Under the pieces are notes generated by a model, which did not search any database, was not told where the DNA came from, and was given only the letters and a program-made list of their open reading frames with translations. Position numbers and translations under genes: made by a program. This document shows, in pieces, positions 34,862 through 44,021 of a DNA stretch of 64,000 nucleotides. The DNA is taken from positions 30,380-94,379 of the forward strand of contig JAABSM010000003.1 in assembly GCA_011390365.1 (NCBI GenBank), in the 5' to 3' direction. Numbering within the stretch: the stretch's first letter is position 1; the number at the start of each line of letters is the position of its first letter. The DNA is from Gammaproteobacteria bacterium. GTDB taxonomy: Bacteria; Pseudomonadota; Gammaproteobacteria; Chromatiales; Chromatiaceae.

Positions 34862-36190
34862 TCACGGCTTGGGTCGATTTGCGCCGGTGGCGATGTAGCC
34901 GCGCCGCGCTTGCAGCGCCATTCCCATCGCCGCCTGATGGTGCGCGGTGTCGACAAGGGGGACGCCAAGCAGGCGCTGGCGGATTTGCCGCCACCCGGGG
35001 TTGATCGCCCCGCCGCCGGTGGTGCGCACGTTGACAAGAGTCGGTGCGCCAAGCTGTCGCAATCGCTCATAGCCCTGTTTCTCGATTCGGGCGATACCCT
35101 CCAGCAGGCCCTGCAGAAAAAGCCGATCCTCGTCGGGGCGGGGCGCGAGGCGTGGTCGCCAATCGGGATCGTTGATCGGAAATCGCTCTCCCGGGGTGTT
35201 CAGCGGGTAGTAGTCGAGGCCGCTGGGCCGCGCTGGATCGATGCGCTCGGAGAGGCTGGCGAGCTGCCCTGAAGTGAAGTAACGGGCCAGAACGCCGCCG
35301 CCGCTGTTGGAGCTGCCGCCAACCAGCCAGCGTCCCGCGAAGGGCTGGCTGTAAACGCCGTACCGCGGCGCGCTGATGGGGTGATCGCAGATGATCTTGA
35401 CCACCAGTGTGGTGCCTAACGCGGTTATACCCTCTCCCGGCGCGGTCGCGCCGGTGGCCATGATCGCCGCGGTGCTGTCGGTGGAGCCGGCGACCAGCAG
35501 CAGTCGCGGCGGCAGTCGACAGGCCTTGGCCAAGTGGGGAGAGATCCTTCCCAGGGGGGTGCCCGGCGCTAGCGGCCGCGGCAAGCGGTCGCGGGGGATG
35601 CCCGCGGCGTCAAGCCATGCCGGCCAGCACCCCGCGACCGGATCGTAGCCGAGTTTCAAGGCGTTGTTGTGATCGCTATGGCAATACTCCCCCAATAGCT
35701 GTCCCAGCAGCCAGTCCGCCTGATGCAGGAGGTATCGGGCGCGCGGATAGCGGCGTAGCAGTTCGAGGGCGCGGGCGGCGGTGGAACAGGGGCCGCGCGT
35801 CGGGCTGTCATGGGGGGCGTGTTGGTCGATGCGCGCGCCGATGGCGGCGGAGCGGCAATCGTTGTACATCAGCGCCGGCCCCAGGGGCGCGCCGCTTGCG
35901 TCGGCGGCGAGCAGGGTGCCGGAGGTGCCGTCGATAGCCAGCGCGGCGGGTCGGTGGTCCGCCAGTTCCGCGTCGAGACGCCGCAATAGCCCGAAGGCCG
36001 CCTCCCGCCAGATCCCGGGATCCTGGCTAATGCCGTGGGGCTGGCTGGCGGGGGGCGGTAGCGGTGCGGTGAGCTCCAGCAGCGCCTCGCCGTCGAGATC
36101 CGCGGCGATGGCGCGAACCCCGCTGGTACCCAGGTCGAGGCCGATAAAGCAGGGAGGCGCCGCTTGCTTCGCTTCGGCGTCGCTGTACAT
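34862..36190 (-). CDS. FGGY-family carbohydrate kinase
   Basis: A 442-residue kinase of the FGGY family. The N-terminal ATP-binding fold begins FIGLDLGTSGVRAIAADLDG, with AIDGTSGTLLAADASGAPLG near 85. The C-terminal half has AGSTDSTAAIMATGA, ALGTTLVVKI and VRTTGGGAINPGWRQIRQRL (adenosine-binding region). It is shorter than typical xylulokinases and resembles the D-ribulokinase-like branch of plants and cyanobacteria. Substrate unproven; a pentulose such as D-ribulose or D-xylulose is likely. It starts 22 bases after the moaE stop on the same strand, an unexpected place for a sugar kinase. Confidence 0.83.
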   Translation of the reverse strand: MYSDAEAKQAAPPCFIGLDLGTSGVRAIAADLDGEALLELTAPLPPPASQPHGISQDPGIWREAAFGLLRRLDAELADHRPAALAIDGTSGTLLAADASGAPLGPALMYNDCRSAAIGARIDQHAPHDSPTRGPCSTAARALELLRRYPRARYLLHQADWLLGQLLGEYCHSDHNNALKLGYDPVAGCWPAWLDAAGIPRDRLPRPLAPGTPLGRISPHLAKACRLPPRLLLVAGSTDSTAAIMATGATAPGEGITALGTTLVVKIICDHPISAPRYGVYSQPFAGRWLVGGSSNSGGGVLARYFTSGQLASLSERIDPARPSGLDYYPLNTPGERFPINDPDWRPRLAPRPDEDRLFLQGLLEGIARIEKQGYERLRQLGAPTLVNVRTTGGGAINPGWRQIRQRLLGVPLVDTAHHQAAMGMALQARRGYIATGANRPKP

Positions 36191-36211
36191 GATGTTGTGC
36201 GGGGCGCGGGA

Positions 36212-36667
36212 TCAGTCGACCCAGCGCTTGGCGGCGGCCTGATCGCCATCTCGCGCTTCTACCCAGCGCGGGCCGTCGGGGGTCTGCTCCTTCTTCCAGA
36301 AGGGGGCGCGGGTCTTGAGGTAGTCCATGATGAACTCGCAGGCGGCGAACGATTCGCCGCGATGGACGGCGCTGACCGCCACCATCACGATGCGATCGCC
36401 GGGGGCGAGCGGGCCGACGCGGTGAACGACGAGCGCCCCCTGGATTGGCCAGCGCTGGCGCGCCTCGTCGACAATCGCGTTGACCGCCTTTTCGGTCATG
36501 CCCGGGTAGTGCTGGAGGGTCAGCCCCTGGACCCGGTCGCCCAGGTTGAGGTCGCGCACCAGGCCGATGAAGGTGGCAATGCCCCCCGCGCCGAGATCGC
36601 CGCGATGGAGTCGCTCCAGCTCGGCGCCGGGGTCGAAATCGTCTTGCTGGATGCGTACCGTGAACAC
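36212..36667 (-). CDS. moaE: Molybdopterin synthase catalytic subunit MoaE
   Basis: A 151-residue protein with the MoaE signatures: GGIATFIGLVRDLNLGDRVQ near 30, LQHYPGMTEKAV, the HRVGPLAPGDRIVMVAV segment and the catalytic Lys region APFWKKE (about 125). With MoaD it makes the dithiolene of molybdopterin from cyclic pyranopterin monophosphate. The gene lies 12 bases after moaD in the operon moaA-moaD-moaE. Confidence 0.95.
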   Translation of the reverse strand: MFTVRIQQDDFDPGAELERLHRGDLGAGGIATFIGLVRDLNLGDRVQGLTLQHYPGMTEKAVNAIVDEARQRWPIQGALVVHRVGPLAPGDRIVMVAVSAVHRGESFAACEFIMDYLKTRAPFWKKEQTPDGPRWVEARDGDQAAAKRWVD

Positions 36668-36679
36668 CGCGGAGTCGCG

Positions 36680-36943
36680 TCAGCCGCCGGTTACCGGCGG
36701 GAACAGGGCGACCTCGTCGCCGTCGCCAATGGGGGTCGTTGCGTCCGCCATCTGCTGATTGACCGCGGTCATGAGGCGCGGGTTGGCCGCTCCGCAGATA
36801 CCCTCCCACGCCGCGTCCCTGGCGCTGAGCCACTCCCTCAGTCTGGCGACATCGGTCACCCGGTCGGGCAATTCCAGCTCCGCCTGGGCGAGGTCGAGAT
36901 CGTCCTGATAGCGGCCGAACAGCAGCAGGCGGATGCGCGCCAT
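36680..36943 (-). CDS. moaD: Molybdopterin synthase sulfur carrier subunit MoaD
   Basis: An 87-residue ubiquitin-fold protein (LLLFGRYQDDL start, VNQQMADATTPIGDGDEVAL) ending in FPPVTGG. The terminal Gly-Gly is the site of adenylation and thiocarboxylation. It lies 3 bases after moaA and 12 before moaE. No moaB or moaC is in this operon, so those steps are encoded elsewhere. Confidence 0.95.
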   Translation of the reverse strand: MARIRLLLFGRYQDDLDLAQAELELPDRVTDVARLREWLSARDAAWEGICGAANPRLMTAVNQQMADATTPIGDGDEVALFPPVTGG

Positions 36944-36946
36944 GGG

Positions 36947-37924
36947 TCAGCCTCCCAGCGCCGACATCGGGCGCAAGATGCGCTCCGGGGTCTCATTGAA
37001 ATCGTGGCGCATGGGTTTCCTTTGCAACGCATCGGCGATCAGCGCGGTCAACTGCTCGATGCTCACCCCGGCGCGCAACGGGGTTCTCAGGTCGAGATCC
37101 TCCTCCTCGCCGAGACACAGGTGGAGGCGCCCGTCGGCGGAGAGCCGAACCCGGTTGCAGGTATCGCAGAAGTGCTGGGAGAGGGGGGTGATGAACCCGA
37201 CCACCAGCGCGCTCTCCGCGACCCGAAAATAGCGTGCCGGTCCGCTGCCGCGCATCGCCGCCGGCGCCAGACCGAAGCGCCGATCGAGTCGCTGGCGGAT
37301 CTCCTCCAGCGGCAGGTAATGATCCGCCGCGTCGCGACCGCCGTCGCCCACCGGCATGGTCTCGATGAAGCGCAGGGTAAAACCGTTCTCCATGCAGAAC
37401 TCGGCCATCCCTTCCGCTTCGTCGTCATTGATCCCGCGCATCATCACCATGTTGACCTTGATCGGTGCATAACCCGCCTCCCGGGCCGCGCCCAGTCCGG
37501 CCAGCACCCCCGAAAGGTCGCCGCCGGTAACCCGGCGGAAGGTCTCCGGGCGCAGGCTGTCGAGGCTGACGTTGACGCGCGAGACGCCGCGCTGGCGGAG
37601 CGACTCGGCGTGATCGGCGAGGCGCAGGGCGTTGGTGCTGAGCGAGATCTCCTCGATGCCATCGGTGGCGTTGAGGGCCTCGACGATCGACCCAAGCTCC
37701 TTGCGCACCAGCGGCTCGCCGCCGGTAAGACGCACATGGCGCACGCCGATCTCGGCGAAGGCCAGGGCGATGCGACCGATCTCCCCGGGCGTCAGCCAGT
37801 TCGCGGGGGTCTGAAAATCCCGGTAGCTCCGTGGCAGACAGTAGAAACAGCGCAGGTCGCAGCGATCCGTGACCGACAGGCGCAGATAGGTGATGGAACG
37901 ACCGAAGCCGTCAGTAGTCGACAT
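36947..37924 (-). CDS. moaA: GTP 3',8-cyclase MoaA (radical SAM)
   Basis: Start taken at 37924 with AGGAG eight bases upstream (six codons shorter than the longest frame). The 325-residue protein has the radical-SAM cluster motif CDLRCFYC (C-x3-C-x2-C, about 22-29), the GGEPL motif near 70 and the second [4Fe-4S] motif FCDTCNR with a further Cys in LHLCLG. It ends in the conserved Gly-Gly tail (SALGG). MoaA turns GTP into the cyclopyranopterin precursor. It heads the moaA-moaD-moaE unit. A small stem (GACGGA/TCCGTC) lies about 40 bases upstream; I could not recognise a Moco riboswitch. Confidence 0.95.
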   Translation of the reverse strand: MSTTDGFGRSITYLRLSVTDRCDLRCFYCLPRSYRDFQTPANWLTPGEIGRIALAFAEIGVRHVRLTGGEPLVRKELGSIVEALNATDGIEEISLSTNALRLADHAESLRQRGVSRVNVSLDSLRPETFRRVTGGDLSGVLAGLGAAREAGYAPIKVNMVMMRGINDDEAEGMAEFCMENGFTLRFIETMPVGDGGRDAADHYLPLEEIRQRLDRRFGLAPAAMRGSGPARYFRVAESALVVGFITPLSQHFCDTCNRVRLSADGRLHLCLGEEEDLDLRTPLRAGVSIEQLTALIADALQRKPMRHDFNETPERILRPMSALGG

Positions 37925-38043
37925 GGGGCACTCCTGAATCACGCAAGCGGGACCGAGATTGTGACGGAGGATAACATCCGTCGAGATCCCAGTCCCATGA
38001 TCTTAGTCAAAAAAGGGGCGGGGGAGCAAACTTGGCGGAATTT

Positions 38044-38073
38044 TTGAAATTATCGTCACACTCAGTTTATAAT
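38044..38073 (+). promoter_or_regulatory. Sigma-70-type promoter of the EF-G gene
   Basis: TTGAAA at 38044-38049 and TATAAT at 38068-38073, 18 bases apart: a strong match to the consensus. It would give a leader of about 165 bases before the EF-G start. The leader is GC-rich with no other recognisable element. Confidence 0.7.
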
Positions 38074-38244
38074 GGTGGATTAACTTGGCTCGCGGCGAGG
38101 GGAGTGGAACGGCCCCCACGGGCGGGTCGCAAGTTGGAGCGTGATGCCGCCGTAAGCGGACCGGCGGCGAGCGGGTGCAATGACCGGCGCTACGCGATCG
38201 CCTTTGAGATCTGAATCCTTTTCACAAATCCTAGAGACTACGAC

Positions 38245-40326
38245 ATGGCAGACCTTTCCAAATACCGAAATATCGGCATCTTCGCGCATGTGGACGCGGG
38301 CAAGACCACCACCACCGAGCGCATCCTCAAGCTGACCGGCAAGATTCACAAGCTCGGCGAGGTGCATGACGGCGAGTCCACCATGGACTTCATGGATCAG
38401 GAGGCCGAGCGCGGCATCACCATCCAGTCCGCCGCCACGACTGCCTTCTGGAAGGATCACCGCTTCAACATCATCGATACCCCGGGACACGTCGACTTCA
38501 CCATCGAGGTCTACCGCTCCCTCAAGGTGCTCGACGGCGGCATCGGCGTCTTCTGCGGCTCCGGCGGCGTCGAACCCCAGTCCGAGACCAACTGGCGCTA
38601 CGCCAACGAATCCGAGGTCGCGCGCATCATCTTTGTCAACAAGCTCGATCGCATGGGCGCGGATTTCTACCGCGTGGTCAAGCAGGTGGAGGACGTGCTG
38701 GGCGCCCACCCATTGGTGATGGTGCTGCCGATCGGCATCGAGGAGAACTTCAAGGGCGTGGTCGATCTGCTCACCCGCAAGGCGTGGATCTGGGACGACT
38801 CCGGCGACCCCATGAACTACGAGATCGTCGATCCGCCCGCGGATATGGCGGACCAGATCGAAGAGTGGCGCGAGAAGCTGATCGAGACCGCCGTCGAGCA
38901 GGACGACGACCTCATGGAGCAGTACCTGGAAGGGGAAGAGCCCGCCATCGACGACATCAAGCGTTGCATCCGCAAGGGCGCCATCAACCTGGACTTCTTC
39001 CCCACCTACACCGGCTCCGCCTTCAAGAACAAAGGCGTGCAACTGGTGCTGGATGCGGTGGTTGACTACCTGCCTTGCCCCACCGAGGTCAAGCCCCAGC
39101 CGGAGGTGGACGAGGAAGGCAACGAGACCGGCGCCTTCGCCGAAGTCGACCCCAGCAAGCCCCTTCGCGCGCTGGCCTTCAAGATCATGGATGACCGTTA
39201 TGGTGCGCTGACCTTTACCCGTATCTATTCGGGTAAGCTCAAGAAGGGCGACACGGTGCTCAATACCTTTACCGGCAAGACCGAGCGTATCGGCCGCATC
39301 GTCGAGATGCACGCCGATGAGCGTATCGAATATGACCAGGCCTCCGCCGGCGATATCGTCGCCCTGATCGGCCTCAAGAACACCCAGACCGGGCACACCC
39401 TGTGCGATCCCAAATTCCCGGCCACCCTGGAACCGATGGTCTTCCCGGATCCCGTCATCTCCATCGCCATCGCACCCAAGGACAAGGCCAGCGTCGACAA
39501 GCTGGGCATGGCGCTGAACAAGATGATCTCCGAGGATCCCTCGTTCCGCGTCGAGACCGACCAGGACAGCGGCGAGACCATCCTCAAGGGCATGGGCGAG
39601 TTGCACCTCGACATCAAGATCGACATCCTCAAGCGTACCCACGGCATCGACGTGGTGGTGGGCAAGCCCCAGGTCTCCTACCGTGAGACCATCACCAGCC
39701 GGGTCGAAGATGGCTACACCCACAAGAAGCAGACCGGCGGCTCCGGTCAGTTCGCCAAGATCGAATACGTCATCGAGCCGGGCGAGCCCAACAGCGGTTT
39801 CGTGTTCGAATCCCAGGTGGTGGGCGGCAACGTGCCGCGCGAATTCTGGCCCGCCGTTGAAAAGGGCTTCAAGAGCATGATGAATCAGGGCGTGCTCGCC
39901 GGGTTCCCGGTTCTCGACGTCAGGGTGATTCTGACCGATGGTGGATTCCATGCGGTCGACTCCTCCGCCGTGGCCTATGAAATCGCATCCAGGGCCGCCT
40001 TCCGTCAGTCGATCCCCAAGGCCAAGCCGCAACTGCTGGAGCCGATCATGAAGGTGGACGTCTTCACCCCCGAAGATCACGTCGGCGACGTGATCGGCGA
40101 CCTCAATCGTCGCCGCGGCATGATCAAGTCCCAGGAGCCCGGCCCCACCGGCGTGCGCATCAAGGCGGACGCGCCGCTGGCGGAGATGTTCGGTTACATC
40201 GGCGACCTGCGCACCATGACCTCGGGGCGCGGTCAGTTCTCCATGGAATTCTCCCACTTCGCCCCCTGCCCGAACAATGTGGCCGAGGTGGTGATCAAGG
40301 AGGCCAAAGAGCGCAAGGAGGCCTGA
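38245..40326 (+). CDS. fusA: Elongation factor G paralogue (EF-G II type)
   Basis: A 693-residue translational GTPase with all five EF-G domains: G1 [16 protein letters not shown]2 at RGITIQSA, G3 DTPGHVDF, G4 [10 protein letters not shown] and the domain IV tip region with [20 protein letters not shown]. The [17 protein letters not shown] segment differs from the canonical housekeeping GGVQPQSETVWRQAN. The gene stands alone, not in rpsL-rpsG-fusA-tuf. Both points suggest a second EF-G paralogue of the type present in many gammaproteobacteria. Expected role: ribosome translocation or ribosome recycling in the cytoplasm. A consensus promoter lies upstream. Confidence 0.93.
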   Translation: MADLSKYRNIGIFAHVDAGKTTTTERILKLTGKIHKLGEVHDGESTMDFMDQEAERGITIQSAATTAFWKDHRFNIIDTPGHVDFTIEVYRSLKVLDGGIGVFCGSGGVEPQSETNWRYANESEVARIIFVNKLDRMGADFYRVVKQVEDVLGAHPLVMVLPIGIEENFKGVVDLLTRKAWIWDDSGDPMNYEIVDPPADMADQIEEWREKLIETAVEQDDDLMEQYLEGEEPAIDDIKRCIRKGAINLDFFPTYTGSAFKNKGVQLVLDAVVDYLPCPTEVKPQPEVDEEGNETGAFAEVDPSKPLRALAFKIMDDRYGALTFTRIYSGKLKKGDTVLNTFTGKTERIGRIVEMHADERIEYDQASAGDIVALIGLKNTQTGHTLCDPKFPATLEPMVFPDPVISIAIAPKDKASVDKLGMALNKMISEDPSFRVETDQDSGETILKGMGELHLDIKIDILKRTHGIDVVVGKPQVSYRETITSRVEDGYTHKKQTGGSGQFAKIEYVIEPGEPNSGFVFESQVVGGNVPREFWPAVEKGFKSMMNQGVLAGFPVLDVRVILTDGGFHAVDSSAVAYEIASRAAFRQSIPKAKPQLLEPIMKVDVFTPEDHVGDVIGDLNRRRGMIKSQEPGPTGVRIKADAPLAEMFGYIGDLRTMTSGRGQFSMEFSHFAPCPNNVAEVVIKEAKERKEA

Positions 40327-40516
40327 TGAGGCGGGCGGCGCGGCGCTATCGGCGTCCGTCGCCCTCAATCGCAAGCGTTCACACCCCGCCCAACCCCCCC
40401 TCCCATTGGGCCAGGGGGTCAGGGTTCAGGACAAGCCTGGTGTGAACGCCCACCTCGAATTCCCATAACGGCCTGACTGAGGCCCGCGAAACAACACCGA
40501 AAAGGAGGAGAGAGCC

Positions 40517-40762
40517 ATGCTTTCCGAACATCACGACATTGATCACGAGTTCCCCGAATACCACGAGCGCCTGCTCGCCCTGCGTGAAAAGGACGCCGAC
40601 TTCGCCGCGTTGGTGGATCGTCACGACAAGCTGGACGACGAGATCCGCGAACTGGAAGAGAAGCAGACCCCAGTCGCCGACGAAACCATCGAAAAGATGA
40701 AGTTCGAACGCGCCGCCATGAAGGACGAGATCTACCAGCGTCTGCGCAAGGAGCACAGCTGA
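40517..40762 (+). CDS. YdcH-like (DUF465) small protein
   Basis: An 81-residue helical protein behind a strong AAGGAGGAGAG site. The EYHERLLALREKDADFAALV and HDKLDDEIRELEEKQTPVAD segments, followed by LKKERAxxKDEI-like MKFERAAMKDEIYQRL, match the DUF465/YdcH family. The protein is a short coiled-coil hairpin of unknown role. It is a monocistronic gene with its own terminator. Confidence 0.88.
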   Translation: MLSEHHDIDHEFPEYHERLLALREKDADFAALVDRHDKLDDEIRELEEKQTPVADETIEKMKFERAAMKDEIYQRLRKEHS

Positions 40763-40823
40763 GCGGCGTTGCGGAATGAGCCATCGAGCGCACGCCTCCG
40801 CGTCGCTTCGCAAGTTGGTAGAG

Positions 40824-40857
40824 AAAAGGGCGCTCCGCGAAGAGACGCCCTTTTTTG
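40824..40857 (+). terminator. Rho-independent terminator after the ydcH-like gene
   Basis: A stem AAAAGGGCG against CGCCCTTTT with loop CTCCGCGAAGAGA is followed by a run of T. It lies about 60 bases after the stop codon. Confidence 0.8.
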
Positions 40858-40969
40858 TTTGTTCCCCTGGAGCGCCGAGCTGAGCTCCGCCAAACCCGCA
40901 TGGGCCTGTCCAGAGAATCCCGCGATGCCGGCTTCACCTTCGCAAATAAAATATTCCTCAAAACCCATC

Positions 40970-41110
40970 TCCCCCTTTGCAACAGGGGGGGTAGGGGGGG
41001 GGCGAACGAGGCAGGGAGTAATCGTTCACCTCCCCAATGCCGAACGAATGGCTCCCTCCACCATCGGGGGAGGGGGAGGGACAGGGAGGGGGCGCCTCGA
41101 AAGTTCAACA
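40970..41110. repeat. G/C-tract-rich intergenic repeat region
   Basis: Runs of C and G (CCCCCTTTGCAACAGGGGGGG, then GGGGGAGGGGGAGGGACAGG and matching C tracts) form imperfect inverted repeats like those at 6302-6412. No gene is seen between 40763 and 41277 apart from the terminator and a palindromic unit. Confidence 0.4.
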
Positions 41111-41188
41111 ATTTATCAATCTACCAGCACCGCCCCTCCCCCTAACGGACATGGAGTCTTTTCAGTACCCCGGAGGATGAAACTAGCA

Positions 41189-41223
41189 CAGGAGTGGCAG
41201 TCCTTGAAGGACTGCCACTCCTC
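41189..41223. repeat. Variant copy of the 35-bp palindromic repeat
   Basis: ACAGGAGTGGCAGTCCTT, G, AAGGACTGCCACTCCTC: same architecture as 21629-21663 with the inner bases exchanged symmetrically, so the pairing is kept. It lies just before the WecA-like gene. Confidence 0.75.
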
Positions 41224-41277
41224 GGTGTTGTCTCACGCTACCGCCTTCCTGCTCCCCGAGCGAAGGGCGGAGAGACG

Positions 41278-42309
41278 ATGATCGCCTTCGCCTCAATCCT
41301 CGCCTTCCTCATCGCCTGCTGGATGGCGCTGCGCTTGCAGGATCCCGCCTCCCGGCTGCATATCCTCGATCACCCCAACGAGCGCTCCCTCCACGACGTC
41401 CCCACGCCGCGGAGCGGTGGGGTGGCGGTGATCGTCGCCACGCTGATCGGTTGGGCCCTGTTTGGCGGCTATCTCCTGCCCGGCTTTGCGTGGCTGCTGG
41501 CGGCGGTGCTGCTGCTGTGGGGCGTAGGGTTATGGGATGACCTGGGCCACCTTGCCGCCCGCTATCGCCTCACCGCCCACCTGATCGCCGGCCTGCTGGT
41601 GATCGGCGGCGGTTACCAAAGCGTGCTTTTCCCACTGCCTTTCAGTGACCCCCTGACCCTGCCCAGAGTCGCCGCCATCGGCTTCACCTTGCTGTTTCTG
41701 GTATGGATGATCAATCTCTACAACTTCATGGACGGCATGGACGGCCTTGCCGGCGGCATGGGGGTGTTCGGCTTCGGCGGGCTGGCGCTGGCGGGGGCGA
41801 TGGTCGGCGACGGCCTCTTCGTCGGCCTCAACCTGATGGTCGTGGTCGGGTTGCTGGGGTTTCTGGTGTGGAACCTGCCCAAGGCCTCCATCTTTCTCGG
41901 CGACGCCGGCTCATCGGTATTGGGCCTGCTGGCGGGGGCGTTCAGCGTGATCGGCGAGGTCCGCGGCGCGGCGCCCCTGTGGGCGGGAGTCCTGCTTTTT
42001 TCTCCCTTCATCTTCGACGCCACCCTGACCCTGCTCCATCGCGCCCTGCGCAAGGAGAAGGTGTGGGAGGCGCACCGTGATCATCTGTTTCAGCGTCTGG
42101 TCACCGCCGGGTGGACTACCCGGCGCACCCTGGGCTGGGCCTATGGGATCATGGCGGTGGCTTTGCTAGCGACGCTGGCGGCGGTGCGGGATCCCGCCTT
42201 GGCCTGGTGGATGATCGCGGGGCTGGGATCGCTGTATGGCGGGGTCGCCCTAGCGGTGCATCAACGCCTCTCCTTGATCTCAATCCCCAGCGAGCGCAGC
42301 TTGCGGTAG
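41278..42309 (+). CDS. MraY/WecA-family undecaprenyl-phosphate glycosyl-1-phosphate transferase
   Basis: Start at 41278 with GGAG upstream. The 343-residue protein has about 10-11 membrane helices. Family motifs visible: the first-loop HPNERSLHDVPTPRSGG, GLWDDL (about 84, catalytic Asp pair region), NLYNFMDGMDGLAGG (about 146), IFLGDAGSS (about 205) and the cytoplasmic HRDHLFQRLVTAG loop (HxxH-type). It transfers a sugar-1-phosphate, probably HexNAc-1-P, to undecaprenyl phosphate to start O-antigen, enterobacterial-common-antigen-like or exopolysaccharide synthesis. No glycan cluster is adjacent. Its 3' end overlaps the convergent NtrX-like gene by 49 bases. Confidence 0.9.
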   Translation: MIAFASILAFLIACWMALRLQDPASRLHILDHPNERSLHDVPTPRSGGVAVIVATLIGWALFGGYLLPGFAWLLAAVLLLWGVGLWDDLGHLAARYRLTAHLIAGLLVIGGGYQSVLFPLPFSDPLTLPRVAAIGFTLLFLVWMINLYNFMDGMDGLAGGMGVFGFGGLALAGAMVGDGLFVGLNLMVVVGLLGFLVWNLPKASIFLGDAGSSVLGLLAGAFSVIGEVRGAAPLWAGVLLFSPFIFDATLTLLHRALRKEKVWEAHRDHLFQRLVTAGWTTRRTLGWAYGIMAVALLATLAAVRDPALAWWMIAGLGSLYGGVALAVHQRLSLISIPSERSLR

Positions 42310-43628
42310 AGGTGGGTGCGTTCCATGCCGACCTCGGCGGCCATGCGGCTGACGTTGCCTTGGTGCTTTTCCAGTTGGTATTCGAGATAGGCCCGTTCGA
42401 ACTGTTCGCGGGCCTGACGCAGGGGTTGGTCGAAGCCGATGGGGTTGGCGACGCTGCGTTCGCGGGGGGCGTCGGCGGTGCCAATGGCGGCCTCTACCTC
42501 GTTCATGGCGATGTCGTTGCCGGTGCCGAGGATCAATAATCGCTGCACCAGGTTGCGCAGTTCCCGCACGTTGCCGGGCCAGGCGTAGTTGCGCAGGAAG
42601 TTCTGGGCGGCGACGTTGAAGTGGCGGTAGGGGAGTTTCTCCTGGGCGACGAACTGGTCGACGTAGAAGCTGAGCAGGTCGGGGACGTCCTCGCGGTGAT
42701 CCCGCAGCGGCGGCACGTTGAGGGGGACCACGTTGAGGTGGAAGAAGAGGTCTTCCCGGAAGCGGCCGGCCTGGACCTCGTCGTCCAGGTTGCGCTGGGT
42801 GGCGGCGATGATGCGCACGTCCAGTTCGACCGGGTCGGTGCCGCCGACGCGCAGGAAGGCGCCGGTATCGAGGGCGCCGAGCAGTTGCGCCTGCACCTCC
42901 AGGTCCATCTCCGCCACTTCGCTGAGAAACAGGGTGCCGCCGCCCGCCTGTTCCAGGGCGCCGTAGTGGGTGATGCCGCTCTCCTCGCTGCCGAAGAGTT
43001 CCCGGGGGGCGTTGCCGCGGGTGATGGAGGAGACGCCGACGTCGACGAATGGCCCCTCCTTGCGGCTGCTCTGGGTGTGCAGGTAGCGGGCGAAGGTCTC
43101 GCGGCCGCTGCCGGATTCGCCGGTAATCAGCACCCAGGTGTCGTGCTGGGCAATGCGTTTGACCTGCTCCCGCAGGCGTTGCAGCAGCGGGCTGCGTCCC
43201 ACCGGCTCCTGCACCAGCGGCGCGTGACGGCGCAGGCCGCGATTCTCCTCGCGCAGCTTGTTGGCCTCCAGGGCGCGCTGGACCGTAAGCAGGAGCTTTG
43301 CCAAAGAGAGGGGTTTTTCGAGGAAGTCATAGGCGCCCAGGCGGGTCGCCTCCACCGCCGTCTCGACGGTACCGTGACCGGACATCATGATCACCGGGCA
43401 GGGCAGTTCCTCGCTCTGCATCCACTCCTTGAGCAGGCTGATGCCGTCGATGTCGGGCATCCAGATATCCAGCAGTACCAGGTTGGGGCGGCGGTCGCGC
43501 AGGGCGCGGCGCGCCGACTCGCCGTTTTCGGCAACCCAGACATGGTAGTGTTCATCCTCCAGGATCTCCTTGACCAGGTTGCGAATGTCGGGTTCGTCAT
43601 CGATTACGAGGATATGGGGGGAACTCAT
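42261..43628 (-). CDS. NtrX-like response regulator with degenerate sigma-54 AAA+ domain
   Basis: A 455-residue protein: receiver domain (about 1-120, acceptor in LVLLDIWMPDIDG), AAA+ domain (about 140-370) and a Fis-type HTH at the end (GNVSRMAAEVGMERTHLYRKL). The AAA+ part has lost key features. Walker A reads GESGSGRE (Arg for Lys), the GAFTGA sigma-54 loop is replaced by ESGITHYGALEQ, and Walker B reads GTLFLSEVAEM (Ser for the usual Asp). It is therefore unlikely to hydrolyse ATP or activate sigma-54 and may act as an ordinary repressor or activator. NtrX-type regulators are known to deviate at GAFTGA. No NtrY-type kinase gene is adjacent. Confidence 0.88.
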   Translation of the reverse strand: MSSPHILVIDDEPDIRNLVKEILEDEHYHVWVAENGESARRALRDRRPNLVLLDIWMPDIDGISLLKEWMQSEELPCPVIMMSGHGTVETAVEATRLGAYDFLEKPLSLAKLLLTVQRALEANKLREENRGLRRHAPLVQEPVGRSPLLQRLREQVKRIAQHDTWVLITGESGSGRETFARYLHTQSSRKEGPFVDVGVSSITRGNAPRELFGSEESGITHYGALEQAGGGTLFLSEVAEMDLEVQAQLLGALDTGAFLRVGGTDPVELDVRIIAATQRNLDDEVQAGRFREDLFFHLNVVPLNVPPLRDHREDVPDLLSFYVDQFVAQEKLPYRHFNVAAQNFLRNYAWPGNVRELRNLVQRLLILGTGNDIAMNEVEAAIGTADAPRERSVANPIGFDQPLRQAREQFERAYLEYQLEKHQGNVSRMAAEVGMERTHLYRKLRSLGIEIKERR

Positions 43629-43682
43629 GCTGCATCTCTTGACGTTTCGGCCAGTTATAAGGTGAATGGAGGGGGAGGCGAA

Positions 43683-44021
43683 TCAGAAGGTCTTGCCGTT
43701 CCATCCCCACATATGGCGCGGGGCGTCGGAAAATTCGATGTAGATGCGTTCGCGGGGGATCGCCAGATCCTCGCCGATCCGCTCGCAGAGTTGTCTTGAG
43801 AACTCCCGGGTGCGCTCTTCCGGCAGGCCGATGCTCTTGAATTCGCAGTAGGCCGCCGGATCGCCGCTGCCGCCGAAGAGCATGGCGCGCTCGTCTTCGA
43901 GGATCACCATCACGTATCCTTCGGGTTTGCCGAGCATGGCGGCGGTGCGGGCGGAGAGTCCAGCGAGCAACGGCGCGGTGTTGGCGACCGGGATGTTGGT
44001 CATGATCTTCAGCAGTGGCAT
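43683..44021 (-). CDS. MIF/phenylpyruvate tautomerase-like protein
   Basis: A 112-residue protein starting MPLLKIMTNIPV, so Pro becomes the N-terminal catalytic residue after Met removal. The KPEGYVMVILEDERAMLFGG segment and the end RERIYIEFSDAPRHMWGWNG match the MIF superfamily. The start has AAGGAG six bases upstream. Expected activity: keto-enol tautomerisation of phenylpyruvate-like compounds; physiological substrate unknown. It lies 54 bases before the NtrX-like gene on the same strand and could share its transcript. Confidence 0.9.
   Translation of the reverse strand: MPLLKIMTNIPVANTAPLLAGLSARTAAMLGKPEGYVMVILEDERAMLFGGSGDPAAYCEFKSIGLPEERTREFSRQLCERIGEDLAIPRERIYIEFSDAPRHMWGWNGKTF

Noticed and set aside
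37925-37990. Possible Moco riboswitch before moaA
   Set aside because: Only one short stem (GACGGA/TCCGTC) is visible; the multi-helix Moco RNA pattern was not recognised.
36164-38047. 627-codon frame antisense to the moa operon
   Set aside because: It spans three verified minus-strand genes and their gaps, with no recognisable domain.
38080-40374. 764-codon frame antisense to the EF-G gene
   Set aside because: It mirrors the codon pattern of the EF-G gene in GC-rich DNA and has His/Asp/Leu/Gly-rich low-complexity content with no family match.
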